From assembly GCA_014529385.2 (NCBI GenBank), contig CM043960.1:22766896-22830895 (forward strand): a DNA stretch of 64,000 nucleotides. The letters run 5' to 3'. Made by a program: the position numbers and the translations under genes. This DNA comes from Adiantum capillus-veneris (lineage: Eukaryota > Streptophyta > Polypodiopsida > Polypodiales > Pteridaceae). This document shows, piece after piece, positions 24,627 to 38,200 of this stretch; position 1 is the stretch's first letter, and every line of letters begins with the position of its first letter. The notes below the pieces were generated by a model. The model did no database searches. It was given only the letters and a program-made list of their open reading frames with translations, and was not told the DNA's origin.

Positions 24627-25824
24627 TTAGGGTTGCTTTCTATCCAGCCTTAGAAGATTGTTCTCAGCTTTCACCTTATTTATATAAGCCTTTGTTGTGG
24701 TTGCCTTCAAAACTCCTTTTGTGTTACAACCAAATTGCCTAGCTAAAGTGGTCAATTGTGACGCCTTCATGCTTTCAATGGGTGTACGCTCCTTTGCCAA
24801 GATCTCTTGTATTTGGGCTCTTCTCATTTCATTGCGGTGGCTTGTGTCACTTGCATCTTCAATGATAGTTTCATCTCTGTCACCTTTTGCAGGTGGTATT
24901 CTTCTTGTAAAGAACACCTTAGCTGACCAAACATCATTTTTCTGCTTCCAATACTCCATGATTTGTTTGTATTCACTATCATTTGTCACTATAGGTTGTC
25001 CATAACGATTAGAAGCAATTAAATCACGCACATCCCTTCTCTCATCAAGCTGAATCAAGTATGGCAGTAGCTCCAAGAGCATATTGTCAACCATCTTCTC
25101 AGCATCAAATTGTGGTGGAAAAATGCAATTGTTTGCTGGTGAAATACATCCCTTGTAAGGAGAGTCATCAATAAGCACTGTTCTTTGTGGATCACATTCA
25201 AACCCCATGGCAATTTTGGCTAGAGGCTTGAACATTGCCTCAACGTTTGGATTGTCGGGTCTAAACAATTTTTGAGTTTGAGCGGTGTAGCAAACATCTT
25301 GCGACCAAATTGCAAAGAAAGGGAATGTATCCTCAGCTAAGTTGTTTAGTGCTGCAAGGATTTGATACACATTATTCCTATTAGCTGTCGACCAAATTGC
25401 AACATTAAACCTTTGTAAAATAGTCTTCAAGAATTGGATGCAACCTGGCCTGAGTATAATATATCTTTTTGAATCCATTTGCACTGAGTTGTGGTGTGAG
25501 GATGGTTGAGGGGAACGTTTCAACAATAGACCATTTAAATCCAATATAATTGTAAGCATGGATTTCTCAACATCTACGCTACATGACGTAGTACCAATTG
25601 GCAATAGCTCGTGAGTGGACTTTTCAGTCTCTTTTGATGTATGTTGCATTTTTGAAGCATCGATTTCTTGGTTCTCATTATTGGAAGCTTGCTCAAGTTG
25701 CACAACACTAGACTCTAGTATAGAAATATCATCCATCTTGGGCACTTTAGAAACCATAGAATCTATGGATTCTATAGTTGTTGACTGAACCATAGGAGCG
25801 TTATCCATCCCAGTTTGTGAATCT
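24627..25824 (-). CDS. FCP1/SCP-like HAD phosphatase homologue, possible SAP-like tail
   Basis: A single exon of about 398 codons on the minus strand. An intron acceptor (TTTTCTTAG) precedes 25824; the first ATG in frame is at 25808. Numbering from 25838, motif I is IILDLNGLLLKR (about 97-108), motif II AIWSTANRNN (148-156) and motif IV TVLIDDSPYKG (220-230), the FCP1/NIF arrangement that removes phosphate from RNA polymerase II CTD in characterised members. The second motif-I aspartate, the proton donor, is Asn (D100, N102), so activity is doubtful. Residues 357-388 (MKASQLTTLARQFGC..., TTKAYINKV) resemble a SAP-type DNA-binding helix pair; this is tentative. The N-terminal 90 residues are Ser/Glu-rich. 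The frame is intact although its neighbours are decayed. Confidence 0.75.
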
Positions 25825-26464
25825 AAGAAAACACACACACAAATGGTATCTCAAAACCACTAGAATTTTATTCACCATATTTATATGTAGAACTCCTAGT
25901 AAGAAATTTATTTAAGGTAAAGTCGTTATTAGAATCCTTGCAACCATTTTCAGCATTCGTACACCAAACACCACTTGTCTAAAATACAATCTACTAACTC
26001 AACATTTTCCATCCTACACTTTATTAAAGATGAGTACTTAAAGTGAAAACTAAAATCCACCCTTGTTGAGAAAACATGGATACAAGGTCCACCAAATGTC
26101 CAACCTAGACTACAAGAAAATAATTAGAGATTTGGCTTAGATTTGGATTCAAAGGCCACCACTTATTCAAGTAAGATAACTCCACTTGTTTAAGACAGTA
26201 ATGTTTGAAGCCCCACCACTTGTCCAACCTAAACATTGATTAAATTTTGGTAAGATTTATCACAAATCTAGAGTAGAATCAAGATTCTATGGCCAAGGTA
26301 GTCAAATATGTTAGACAACACACAAAGCATAAGAGCACTCTAGATTCTCGTTGAGCATAAACTAAACAATAATCAAATGTTATATTCACTTGAGATTTCA
26401 TCCATGAAAAATGAAAATGATGCATGTACTTGAGATTTCCATCCATGTACAATACTTTACAATG
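25825..26464. other. intergenic or intronic, box motifs present
   Basis: Contains several 22-bp boxes in minus orientation (about 26095, 26160 and 26215). An acceptor for the FCP1-like exon lies at its left edge. No other gene was seen. Confidence 0.5.
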
Positions 26465-29400
26465 TCAAGTAAAGTTATAGTCAGCAAACAACTCTTCTCC
26501 TGCTTCAACTTGACAAATAGTCTCAATGCATACATGGCCATATTCTTCTGACTTGATGTGTGAAGAGGTGCATTTATGCCAGGTGGCAAATTTGGATCAA
26601 ATGTATAGCGTACGTTGGACAGACATTTGTACTGTGAGAACTATTTATATAGCCCGACACGTTTCCTTCTTCTGCACAACCAATAATGTATGATTGATCT
26701 TCCTCTTCTTCTATGTTTGGATCCTCTAGAAGAGAATATTTATAAGTTCTTGGAAATATTTTGCATATCTTTTTCCAGTCTTGAAATCTATACTTATGCC
26801 CTCCATAGTTTAGAATAGTCAAACCACTTTCCAGGGTAGTATGCACAAATAGCCCATAACCAGCTCCTTCAATACATGAAAGTCACACTTCAAAATCCAC
26901 ACCGTTAATATGGAAAATTACATCTTTGGGAATAGGAAAAGTTGGTGTCCCAAAAGGATCTTCATGCCAATCATAGTGTGAAATACATCTAGTTTTTATA
27001 TCACTTAACTCCTTTGTGTCTGCAAAAAGAAGAAAATATTATGCATAAAATAATGACAATATCAAAGAAAGATATCATTATTTTATAGTCCAATAGGTCC
27101 ATTGTATGGAAGACTTAGAGTGCCTCTTACATGGTGCCTCCAAGGTTTCCAAAAAATAAAATCATTGGAAAAAAAAGGCCACTGTGTCTCCAATCTATTG
27201 CCCATTTGAAGCATAGAGAGAACCAAGGTCCACCACTTGTCCAAGCTAGACATGGAGCATTGACACAAGATCCAACACTTATCCAAGAACCCTATAGTAT
27301 ATGTGGTAACATGGGATGCATTGATGCAACAAAAGTAGTCTAGCCTCCTCATCCATCTCTTTTTCTTGTAGCCTAGAGGGATTAGTTTCAAGGTCTATCA
27401 CTAGTCAAAAACTACACATAGAACATTGATACAAGGTTCCACCACATGTGAAACCTATCATCTCTAGTAGCATGGATGGTTTGATATCAAGGTTCATCGC
27501 ATGTCCTACCTATACTCTATTGTAGCATATAGATTCTGGTTTGGTGGTACTACACTTGTCCAAACTTGGCTTGTTGTTGATATTGGAGGTAATCAAGGGT
27601 CCTCCACTTGTCCAAGTTAGGCATATAAAACAATTGCAAGGTCCACCATGTGTACAACATATGATTGATTATAGCATGCATGGTCTTATTTCATGGGCAA
27701 CCATCTTCTCTCCAACATGTGTCCAACCTCGGCTCCATTGAAGCATGGAGAGAAGCAAGGTCCACCACTTATCAAAGCTATTATTTTCTCCCAGTGCTTT
27801 CAAAACCCATAATACGTTGTACATGGGGGGGGGGGGGGGATTCTTGTTTCAAGGTCCACCCCTTGGCTAAGATGGATCCATTGAAACATAAAGAGAAGCA
27901 AGCTCTACCATTTGTCCAAGCTAGGAGCCATTGAAACATGAAAACCCCATATATGTTGTATACAAGGGGTGTTTTTCAAGGTCTACCACTTGTCTAAGCT
28001 ATGGTCCATTGGAACATGGAGAGAAGCAAAGCTCCACACTTTTCTAAGCTAGGATCCATTGAAACATGGAGAGAAGCAAGCTCCATTGTTTGTCTAAGCT
28101 AGGCTCCATTGGAACAAGGAGAAACAAGCTCCACCACTTGCCTATTATTGCATAGAGATTCTGGTTTGAAGGTCCACCACTTGTCCAACCTTGCCTTCAT
28201 GTATGGAGATAATCAAGAGTGCAATGCTTCTCTAAGCTAGGACATAAAAGAGTTTCAAGGTCCACTACATATACGATCTATGATGGGTTGTAGCATGGGA
28301 GGTTTCATTTTAAGGTTGACCACTTCTCCAGCTCCGCTTGTCCAACCTCAGATCCATTGAAGAATGGAGAATAAAGGTGTACCAACTCTCCAAAATAGGC
28401 AGGACAATCTCTATAAAACCCATGAATTGTTAATATATGCTATGCTGTGGAGTTTTGTTTGAAGTTCCACTCCTTATCCAAGCTACAATCCATTGAAGCA
28501 TGGAACTAAGTAAGATATATCTCTAGTCCAAGATAGGATCCATTGAACATAGAGAGAATCAAGGTCCACCACTTGTCCAAGCTATGCATGGGTAATTGAT
28601 ATAAGGACCACTACGTTTTCACCTATACTATGCTCTATCATGGATGGTTTCATATCCCACCAATTTTCCAACCTATTTAGTAGGTTGTATTATGGGGGTT
28701 TGGTTTCAATCTAAGGTGGGTTCCATTGAACCATGGAGAGAAACTATGTCTACCACTTGTCCGAAATATGCTCCTTTAAAAATATAAAAACAAGGTCCAC
28801 CACTTGTCCAAGCTAAAGTTTCTCTCCATTGAAGCATGGAGAGAAACAAGGTCTACCACCTGTCCAAAAATATGCTCCATTGAAACATAAAAGCAAGGTC
28901 ACCACTTGTCCAAGCTAATATAACAAATGGGTGTTGGTTACAAGGTGTACCACACTTGTCTAAACTATAGTCTTCATGCAAGGTCTACCACATGTCCAAG
29001 CTATATGAGCTTGTTTTGAAGGTCTACCACACCTCTTTAAATTAGGATCCATGTAAGGTCCACCTTTTGTCAAGCTATGCATTTAATGAGTACTAAACTA
29101 AGTAAATTGCAGTACTTAAATACCTTTCCAAGCTCATTAAGATTTTGGTCTCTAAGGCCGGCCACCACCACATGTCTAATCTATGCTCTAATTGATTACT
29201 TATGCTATTTCTCTCAAAGTCCAAACATAAGCTCCCTTCTAGCAAGGTTAGTTTAAATTTAGGCTCCAGCACCTGTCTAAGCTAGGTTCAATTTATGAAA
29301 GCATCACCATTTAACCATGCTACGATCTAATGTATCATATCAAGGGGTATTGATAAAAGGTCCAAAACTTATTGAGTTCAAGCTCTTAAGTAATTAAGTC

Positions 29401-32244
29401 TTTGTGAGTATTAAATGTTTTAGTTTTAGTCTACAGATCCACCATTCAAAAACTCAAGTAATTTACTATTTACATTCAAACCTTGAATGCTTGAGATAAA
29501 AAATACAAGCTCAATCAATACTATAAAGCAAAATCTAACATTAAGAGTATCAAATCAGTAACAAGAAACACTAACATGCACAAGAAACTCAAAACATACG
29601 TGTCTCCATTTCCAAAAAGTCCTCCATTGACAGAGGATGGTGTTGTTGTTGTTCTTCTTCTCTTTGTGGAGAGCACTCCTCTGTAACAGGCACAATGTCG
29701 CCTGATTGCGAAGTGGATTGTTGAAGTCCAGCCCATTTTTCTATATCTTCATGAGACTTAACAAAGTCTAGCAGCATGGTCTCCATGCTTTTTGCCTCCT
29801 CCACACTATCAATTAAGCAAATGACTTCTTTTTTCTGTTGTATTCCTTCTTGTGCAACCAAGGAGCCATCACCAAAAACATCAACAAGCTTGCGATCTTC
29901 AAAACAATATGTACGAATGTAGTGCTTGACCAAAGCTCTTTTTTTGGCCTCCAAATATTGCAAATCTGACATATCGTTATCTGCTACTTGAAGAAGAGAA
30001 CAATCAATTGGCATGGGATGTTCCTCTGATCTTCTTCTCAGGTCTTCAAATGCATTGCCTTGTCCCAAGAAGGCAATAACTGTTAGGAATTGAATTGCTC
30101 CTTTGCAAGGAGCTGATGGAAAGTGATGCAATGCACCACAACAATGGTAGCTCAGATTATCTCCCATGGCGTGAAAGGCACATTGCAATTTTGTGAAGTT
30201 AGTGAAATCCACAAATGCAAGAAAGACAAATCCAGGATCTGTTGACCTCCAGCAATAGCCAAGATCCCATCCAAAGCATTGTTAGATGTCTCCTCACTCC
30301 ACTTCAAATTGCCTCCAACATTTTTTGTCATATCTAAAACACATAAGCCAATAGGCACTTTATTATTGAAGTGGCGCATCAAGTAGAGATTGCCTTCCAT
30401 TTGTAGGCTCACCACATAGATTGACCATGGCAAATCTCTAGGCTCAGTTTTCTCCTTTTGAAGGTGAATTGCCCATTGCATGTATTTTATTGCTCCATCT
30501 AGAAAAGCCATTTTCTTTGTTCCACGCGTCAAACTAGATCTGATCCATTCCTCGCATAGCATTAAAATTGTTTTATAAACAACATCATTGATGTTATACA
30601 TTTGACCACCTCCTCCCAGTCTTTACATGGTGAAGACTCATTCAAATTGTTGAAGCCTTCAAGAAGTGCATCTTGAATCAATTTGTCTTGCTTCAACTGC
30701 TTGATTCGATCATACATGTCAGTTGCATCACCATCCTTTGCACTCTTTGACAGTAAAATCTTCTCATCTCTAATCTCTTCTTGAATAGTCTTTACCTCTG
30801 ATTCCTCAAGGCCACAAAGATATCTAAATACAGTTTGTTGGGGTTCTTATTCTCCTCTTCTAGATTTTCAATGATTTCTATCCAGCAATCATAAACTAAA
30901 TCAGAGTAGGTGACCATGTGTGCCTGTTTAGCAATCCAACTTGCTGTTGCACTCATTCTTGCCAATCGAAGAAAACCCTAAAAAGAAATAGAGAAATAAT
31001 TAACTATTGAGCAAGATTTGTTAATTAAACACTATCAAAAAGACAAAGAAAATAACTTACATCCCATCCGGCACGAGATGCATGTCCCTCTGCAATTCCA
31101 CTTGCTGCCTTTGGTGGTCGTCCTGAGAAGATCCATTGACTCCGTAAATGTCTCAATATTTGGCTGTAAGGTTGCTTGACATACAATGCCTGAGCCTCCT
31201 CATTTGCAATGGCAGATATAGCAGTTGCAAAAAATGGAGGAGTATTCACAACAATGCGAGCCTTTCTAAATTTATACACGCTAATCAGTCTTTCAAAGAT
31301 CTCTTTGTTGTTTTGTTCATTGTGAAGCAAAACTTTTGCAGCATAGATTGAATGCTGCCCATCAAGAATCCAATAATGATAATCTTTAATTTTTTGCTCC
31401 TCTACCTCTTCTACTGCCAAAGGAGTCTCCTTCTTTGATTTTGCATTTCGAACAGGCATCAAATATGCACATGCTGCAGGCTTGGTCGTACTCCGTGAAA
31501 ATCCAAATAACACACTTTCAGCGTGTTTTTTATCATAAATACGTGCATTATAGTGATCAAGAGCAACCAAAAATTTTGAATAGGGATATCAAATTCCCTA
31601 TATTGGAAAGGAAAATAATTTATGTACTTATTCATTCCACCTGTATCTTTTTCTTGTCCTTTCATGGCCTCAGCTTCTAAAACATCTGGATCCACAATTC
31701 TCATTTTGACATTGAACCCTCTGTTGATGAGGATGCCAAAGATGCCTTGTCTACATCCAAAATGGAGCTAGTTCTCTTAGCTTCTACTTTCTGCACTTTT
31801 GCTTGCTTCTTTGTGGATGGTGGTCGTGAAGCTTTCACCTTTTTTCGTTGTAGTGTGGCAATGATGGAGCTTTGAAGTTGATCTGCTGTTATATTGGATT
31901 TGATTCTGCAAACTTTCCATCCTCGAGAAAACATTGTCTCTTCTTTGTTTCTAGACATGCGCTCCAATGCATATGCTCCTGGAGATAGTTGAAATTCTAG
32001 ATTCATTGGAACTAGAATGTCAATGCATTCCCTCTCTGGATGACTATCAACTACAGAGACAGATGCTTCCACAACTTGTCCAACATCTTCAAACAAGCTG
32101 TCATTATCCTTTTTGGCAAAATAGATGCACCTTATGAAATTGTGCACCCTCTATACCATGTATGTCCAAATACCATTTCCTAAGATCATTGCAAGTATAG
32201 TCAACTGAGACAGCAACCCTTGCAACCTGTTTTTTTGGAGCCAT
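26465..32244 (-). pseudogene. ParB-like + degenerate DNA-methylase-like + SET domain gene
   Basis: The start is probably the ATG at 32244 (MAPKKQVARVAVSVDYT). In order: a Lys-rich N-terminal region; a ParB-like domain with YHYWILDGQHSIYAAK (DGQH at about 31353-31364); a region shaped like an N4/N6 DNA methylase with CVLDMTKN where DPPY is expected (about 30340), GFVFLAFVDF, and VDVFGDGSLV (about 29870) as the FxGxG cofactor loop; then a SET domain with IEGAGYGLFV, VSGYINSSH and GEELFADYNF. An 83-bp GT-AG intron (30978-31060) and a 2580-bp intron (27020-29599, donor GTATGT, acceptor TTTTGCAG) both join in matching phase. Damage includes frameshifts near 32130, 31700, 31570, 30795 and 30215, TGA at 26885 in the SET exon, and two frame changes near 26600 and 26500. 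The SET part would methylate lysines; the methylase part looks catalytically dead. That all exons form one gene is inference. Confidence 0.65.
27020..29599 (-). repeat. 22-bp box cluster inside the large intron, - orientation
   Basis: AAGGTCCACCACTTGTCCAAGCTA and variants occur throughout, for example near 27225, 27600, 28170, 28565, 28800 and 28905, with TCCATTGAAACATGGAGAGAAGCAAG between them. A run of 13 G lies at 27827-27839. No coding sequence was recognised within the intron. The boxes here are irregularly spaced, unlike the ~430-bp arrays. Confidence 0.75.
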
Positions 32245-32283
32245 CTTTCCTGAAACAAAAAAAACCAAATGTTATTTTAACAT

Positions 32284-35200
32284 ATACTTTTTTGTAATGG
32301 ATTAAGTTTGTGTGAATACAATTTCCACCACTTGTTCAAGCTAGATCTAAGCAAGTATACATAGTGATCATTTAAGCTAGTAAACTATGGGAAGGGAGAA
32401 GTAAGGTCCACCACTTGTCCAAGCTTAGCTCTAGACAACATGGAGAGATTGGAGGTCTACTAATTGTCTAATATAGGCTAACTATATTGAAACATAGAGA
32501 GAAGCAAAGGTCCACCACTTGTCCAATCTAGGGTCCATTGAAACATGGAGAGAAGGATGCTCCACCATTTGTCCAAAATAGGCTCCATTGAAACATGAAG
32601 AGAAGCAAGATGCACCATGTCTTTGAGATGCTAGGCTCCATTTCTAAAAGGGTATTCTTTCTCACCACGTGAAATGTCCATGATATGTTTTACATGGGGG
32701 TTTGGCTCCAAGGTCCACCACTTGTCCAAGCTAACTCTATTGAAACATAGAGAGAAACAAAGGTCCACCACTTGTCCAAGCTAGGCTCCATTGAAACATG
32801 GAGAGAAGGATCCTCTACCATTTGTCGAAGCTAACTCTATTGAAACATGGGGGTTTACATTCAAGGTCCACCACTTGTCCAACCTATTATCACTAGTAGC
32901 ATGAGTGGTTTGGTCTCAAGATTCACCACTTTTTCACTCTATGTCATTATATTAAGAAGATCTGGGTGTTAAGGTCCACCACTTGTCCAACCTATAAGGC
33001 TATATCTTAAGGGTTATTCTTTCTCACCACTTGGAATGACCATGATAGGTTTTACATGGGGGTTTGTTTCAAGGTCCACCACTTGTCCAAGCTAACTCTA
33101 TTGAAACATAGAGAGAATCAAAGGTCCACCACTTGTCCAAGCTAGGGTCCATTGAAACATGGAGAGAAGGATGCTCCACCATTTGTCCAAGATAGGCTCC
33201 ATTGAAACATGAAGAGAAGCAAGCTACACCATGTCTCCAAGATGCTAGGCTCCATTGAAATACCTCAAACCGATGATATTTTGTACATGGGGGGTTTACA
33301 TTCAAGGTCCACCACTTGTCCAACCTATTATCTCTAGTAGCATGAGTGGTTTGGTCTCAAGATTCACCATTTTTCCACTCTATGTCATTCTATTAAGAAT
33401 ATATGGGTGCTAAGGTCCACCACTTGTCCAACCTATAAGGCTATATCTTAAAGGGTATTCTTTCTCACCACTTGGAATGACCATGATAGGTTTTACATGG
33501 GGGTTTGGTTCCAAGTTCCACCACTTGTCCAAGCTAACTCTATTGAAACATAGAGAGAAGCAAAGGTCCACCACTTGTCCAAGCTAGGCTCCATTGAAAC
33601 ATGGAGAGAAGGATGCTCCACCATTTGTCCAAGATAGGCTCCATTGAAACATGAAGGGAAGCAATCTGCACCATGTCTCCAAGATTCTAGGATCCATTGA
33701 AATACCTTAAACCCACGATATTGTTTACATGTGGGGTTTAACGTCAAGGTCACCACTTTTCCAAGCTATTATCCCTAGTAGCATGAGTGGTTTGGTCTCA
33801 AGATTCACCACTTTTCCACTCTATGTCATTATATTAAGAAGATCTGGGTTTAAGGTCGACCACTTGTCCAACCTATAAGGCTATATCTTAAAGGGTATTC
33901 TTTCTCACCACTTGGAATGACCATGATATGTTTTACATGGGGGTTTGGTTTCAAGGTCCACCACTTGTCCAAGCTAACTCTATTGAAACATAGAGAGAAG
34001 CAAAGGTCCACCACTTGTCCAAGCTAGGCTCCATTGAAACATGGAGAGAAGGATGATCCCCCATTGTGAAGATAGCTTCATTGAAACATGAAAAGAAGCA
34101 AGTTGCACCATGTCTCCAAGATTCTAGGATCCATTGAAATACCTTAAACCCACGATATTGTTTACATGTGGGGTTTAACATTCAAGGTCAGTCACTTTTC
34201 CAAGCTATTATCCCTAGTAGCTATTATCCCTAGTAGCATGAGTGTTTGGTCTCAAGATTCACCACTTTTCCACTCTATGTCATTATATAAGAAGATCTGG
34301 TGTTAAGGTCGACCACTTGTCCAACCTATAAGCGTATATCTTAAAGGGTATTCTTTCTCACCACTTGAAATGTCCATGATATGTTTTACATAGGGGTTTG
34401 GTTCCAAGGTCCACCACTTGTCCAAGCTAACTTATTCTTCTCATAGAGAGAAGAAAAAGGTCCACCACTTGTCCAAGCTAGGCTCCATTGAAACATGGAG
34501 AGAAGGATGCTCCACCATTTGTCGAAGCTAACTCTATTGAAACATGGAAGGTTTACATTCAAGGTCCACCACTTGTCCAACCTATTAACGCTAGTAGCAT
34601 GAGGGTTTGGTCTCAAGATTCACCACTTTTTCACTCTGTGTCATTATATTAAGAATATTTGGGTATTAAGGTCCACCACTTGTCCAACCTATAAGGCTAT
34701 ATCTTAATGGTTATTCTTTCTCACCACTTGGAGTGACCATGATAGGTTTTACATGGGGGTTTGGTTCCAAGGTCCACCACTTGTCCAAGCTAACTCTATT
34801 GAAACATAGAGAGAAGCAAAGGTCCACCACTTGTCCAAGCTAGGGTCCATTGAAACATGGAGAGAAGGATGCTCCACCATTTGTCCAAGATAGGCTCCAT
34901 TGAAACATGAAGAGAAGCAAGCTGCACCATGTCTCCAAGATGCTAGCCTCCATCGAAATACCTTAAACCCACGTTATTTTGTACATGGGGAGTTTACATT
35001 CAAGATCAACAATTTGTCCAACCTATTATCGCTAGTAGCATGAGTGGTTTGCTCTCAAGATTCACCACTTTTCCACTCTCTATCATTATATTAAGAATAT
35101 TTGGGTGTTAAGGTCCACCACTTGTCCAACCTATAAGACTATATCTTAATGGTTATTCTTTCTCACCCTTGAAAGACTATATCTTAATGGTTATCCCTAG

Positions 35201-38200
35201 CTATTATTGCTAGTAGCGTGAGTGGTTTGGTCTCAAGATTCACCACTTTTATTAAGAATATGTGGGTGTTAAGGTCCACCACTTGTCCAACCTATAAGGC
35301 TACATCTCAAAGGTTATTCTTTCTTACTACTTGGAGTGACCATGATAGCTTTTACATGGGGGTTTGGTTCCAAGGTCCACCACTTGTCCAAGCTAACTCT
35401 ATTGAAACATAGAGAGAAGCAAAGGTCCACCCCTTGTCTAAGCTAGGGTCCATTGAAACATGGAGAGAAGGATGCTCCACCATTTGTCCAAGGTAGGCTC
35501 CATTGAAACATGAGGAGAATCAAGGTGCACCATGACTCCAAGATGCTAGGCTCCATCGAAAAACATTAAACCCATGATATGTCGTAGATGAGGTGTTTAC
35601 ATTCAAGGTCCAACACTTGTCCAAGCTATTATTGGTAGTAGCCTGAGTGGTTTGGTCTCAAGATTCACCACTTTTCCACTCTATGTCATTATATTAAGAA
35701 TATGCGCGTGTTAAGGTCCACCACTTGTCCAACCTATAAGGCTACATCTTAAAGGTTATTCTTTATTACCACTTGGAGTGACCATGATAGGTTTTACATG
35801 GGGGTTTGGTTCCAAGGTCCACCACTTGTCCAAGCTAACTCTATTGAAACATAGAGAGAAACAAAGGTCCACCACTTGTCCAAGCTAGGGTCCATTGAAA
35901 CATGGAGAGAAGGATGCTCCAGCATTTGTCCAAGGTAGTCTCCATTGAAACATGACGAGAAGCAAGCTGCACCATGTCTCCAAGATGTTAGGCTGCATCG
36001 AAATACATTAAACCCACGATATTTCGTAGATGAGGGGTTTACATTCAAGGTCCACCACTTGTCTAAGCTATTATTGCTAGTAGCCTGAGTGGTTTGGTCT
36101 CAAGATTCACCACTTTTATTAAGAATATGTGGGTGTTAAGGTCCACCACTTGTCCAACCTATCAGGCTACATCTTAAAGGTTATTCTTTCTTACTACTTG
36201 GAGTGACCATGATAGGTTTTACATGGGGGTTTGGTTCCAAAGCCCACCACTTGTCCAACCTAACTGTATTGAAACATAGAGAGAAGCAAAGGTCCACCCC
36301 TTGTCTAAGCTAGGGTCCATTGAAACATGGAGAGAAGGATGCTCCACCATTTGTCCAAGGTAGGCTCCATTCAAACATGAGGAGAAGCAAGGTGCACCAT
36401 GTCTCCAAGATGCTAGGCTCCATCGAAAAACATTAAACCCACGATATGTCGTAGATGAGGGGTTTACATTCAAGGTCCAACACTTGTCCAAGCTATTATT
36501 GGTAGTAGCCTGAGTGGTTTGGTTTCAAGATTCACCACTTTTCCACTCTATGTCATTATATTAAGAATATGCGCGTGTTAAGGTCCACCACTTGTCCAAC
36601 CTATAAGGCTACATCTTAAAGGTTATTCTTTATTACCACTTGGAGTGACCATGATAGGTTTTACATGGGGGTTTGGTTAAAGGGTCCACCACTTGTCCAA
36701 GCTAACTCTATTGAAACATAGAGAGAAACAAAGGTCCACCACTTGTCCAAGCTAGGGTCCATTGAAACATGGAGAGAAGGATGCTCCACCATTTGTCCAA
36801 GATAGGCTCCATTGAAACATGACGAGAAACAAGCCTCACCATGTCTCCAAGATGCTAGGCTCCATCGAAATACATTAAACCCACGATATTTCGTAGATGA
36901 GGGGTTTACATTCAACGTCCACCACTTGTCCAAGCTATAATTGCTAGTAGCCTGAGTGGTTTGGTCTCAAGATTCACCACTTTTATTAAGAATATGTGGG
37001 TGTTAAGGTCCACCACTTGTCCAACCTATCAGGCTACATCTTAAAGGTTATTCTTTCTTACTACTTGGAGTGACCATGATAGGTTTTACATGGGGGTTTG
37101 GTTCCAAGGTCCACCACTTGTCCAAGCTAACTCTATTGAAACATAGAGAGAAACAAAGGTCCACCCCTTGTCTAAGCTAGGGTTCATTGAAACATGAAGA
37201 GAAGGATGCTCCACCATTTGTCCAAGGTAGGCTCCATTCAAACATGAGGAGAAGCAAGGTGCACCATGTCTCCAAGATGCTAGGCTCCATCGAAAAACAT
37301 TAAACCCACGATATGTCGTAGATGAGGGGTTACCATTCAAGGTCCAACACTTGTCCAAGCTATTATTGGTAGTAGCTTGAGTAGTTTGGTCTCAAGATTC
37401 ACCACTTTTCCACTCTATGTCATTATATTAAGAATATGCGCGTGTTAAGGTCCACCACTTGTCCAACCTATAAGGCTACATCTTAAAGGTTATTCTTTAT
37501 TATCACTTGGAGTGACCATGATAGGTTTTACATGGGGGTTTGGTTCCAAGGTCCACCACTTGTCCAAGCTAACTCTATTGAAACATAGAGAGAAACAAAG
37601 GTCCACCAATTGTCCAAGCTAGGGTCCATTGAAACATGGAGAGAAGGATGCTCCACCATTTGTCCAAGATAGGCTCCATTGAAACATGACGAGAAGCAAG
37701 CTGCACCATGTCTCCAAGATGCTAGGCTCCATCGAAATACATTAAACCCACGATATTTCGTAGATGAGGGGTTTACATTCAAGGTCCACCACTTGTCCAA
37801 GCTATTATTGCTAGTAGCCTGAGTGGTTTGGTCTCAAGATTCACCACTTTTATTAAGAATATTAGGGTGTTAAGGTCCACCACTTGTCCAACCTATAAGG
37901 CTACATCTTAAAGGTTATTCTTTCTTACTACTTGGAGTGACCATGATAGGTTTTACATGGGGGTTTGGTTCCAAGGTCCACCACTTGTCCAAGCTAACTC
38001 TATTGAAACATAGAGAGAAGCAAAGGTCCACCCCTTGTCTAAGCTAGGGTCCATTGAAACATGGAGAGAAGGATGCTCCACCATTTGTCCAAGGTAGCCT
38101 CCATTTAAACATGAGGAGAAGCAAGGTGCACCATGTCTCCAAGATGCTAGGCTCCATCGAAAAACATTAAACCCACGATATGTCGTACATGAGGGGTTTA

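Noticed and set aside
27827..27839. Run of 13 G as a quadruplex or regulatory site
   Set aside because: A single homopolymer in place of the shorter GGGG found in other monomers; slippage or sequencing error explains it.
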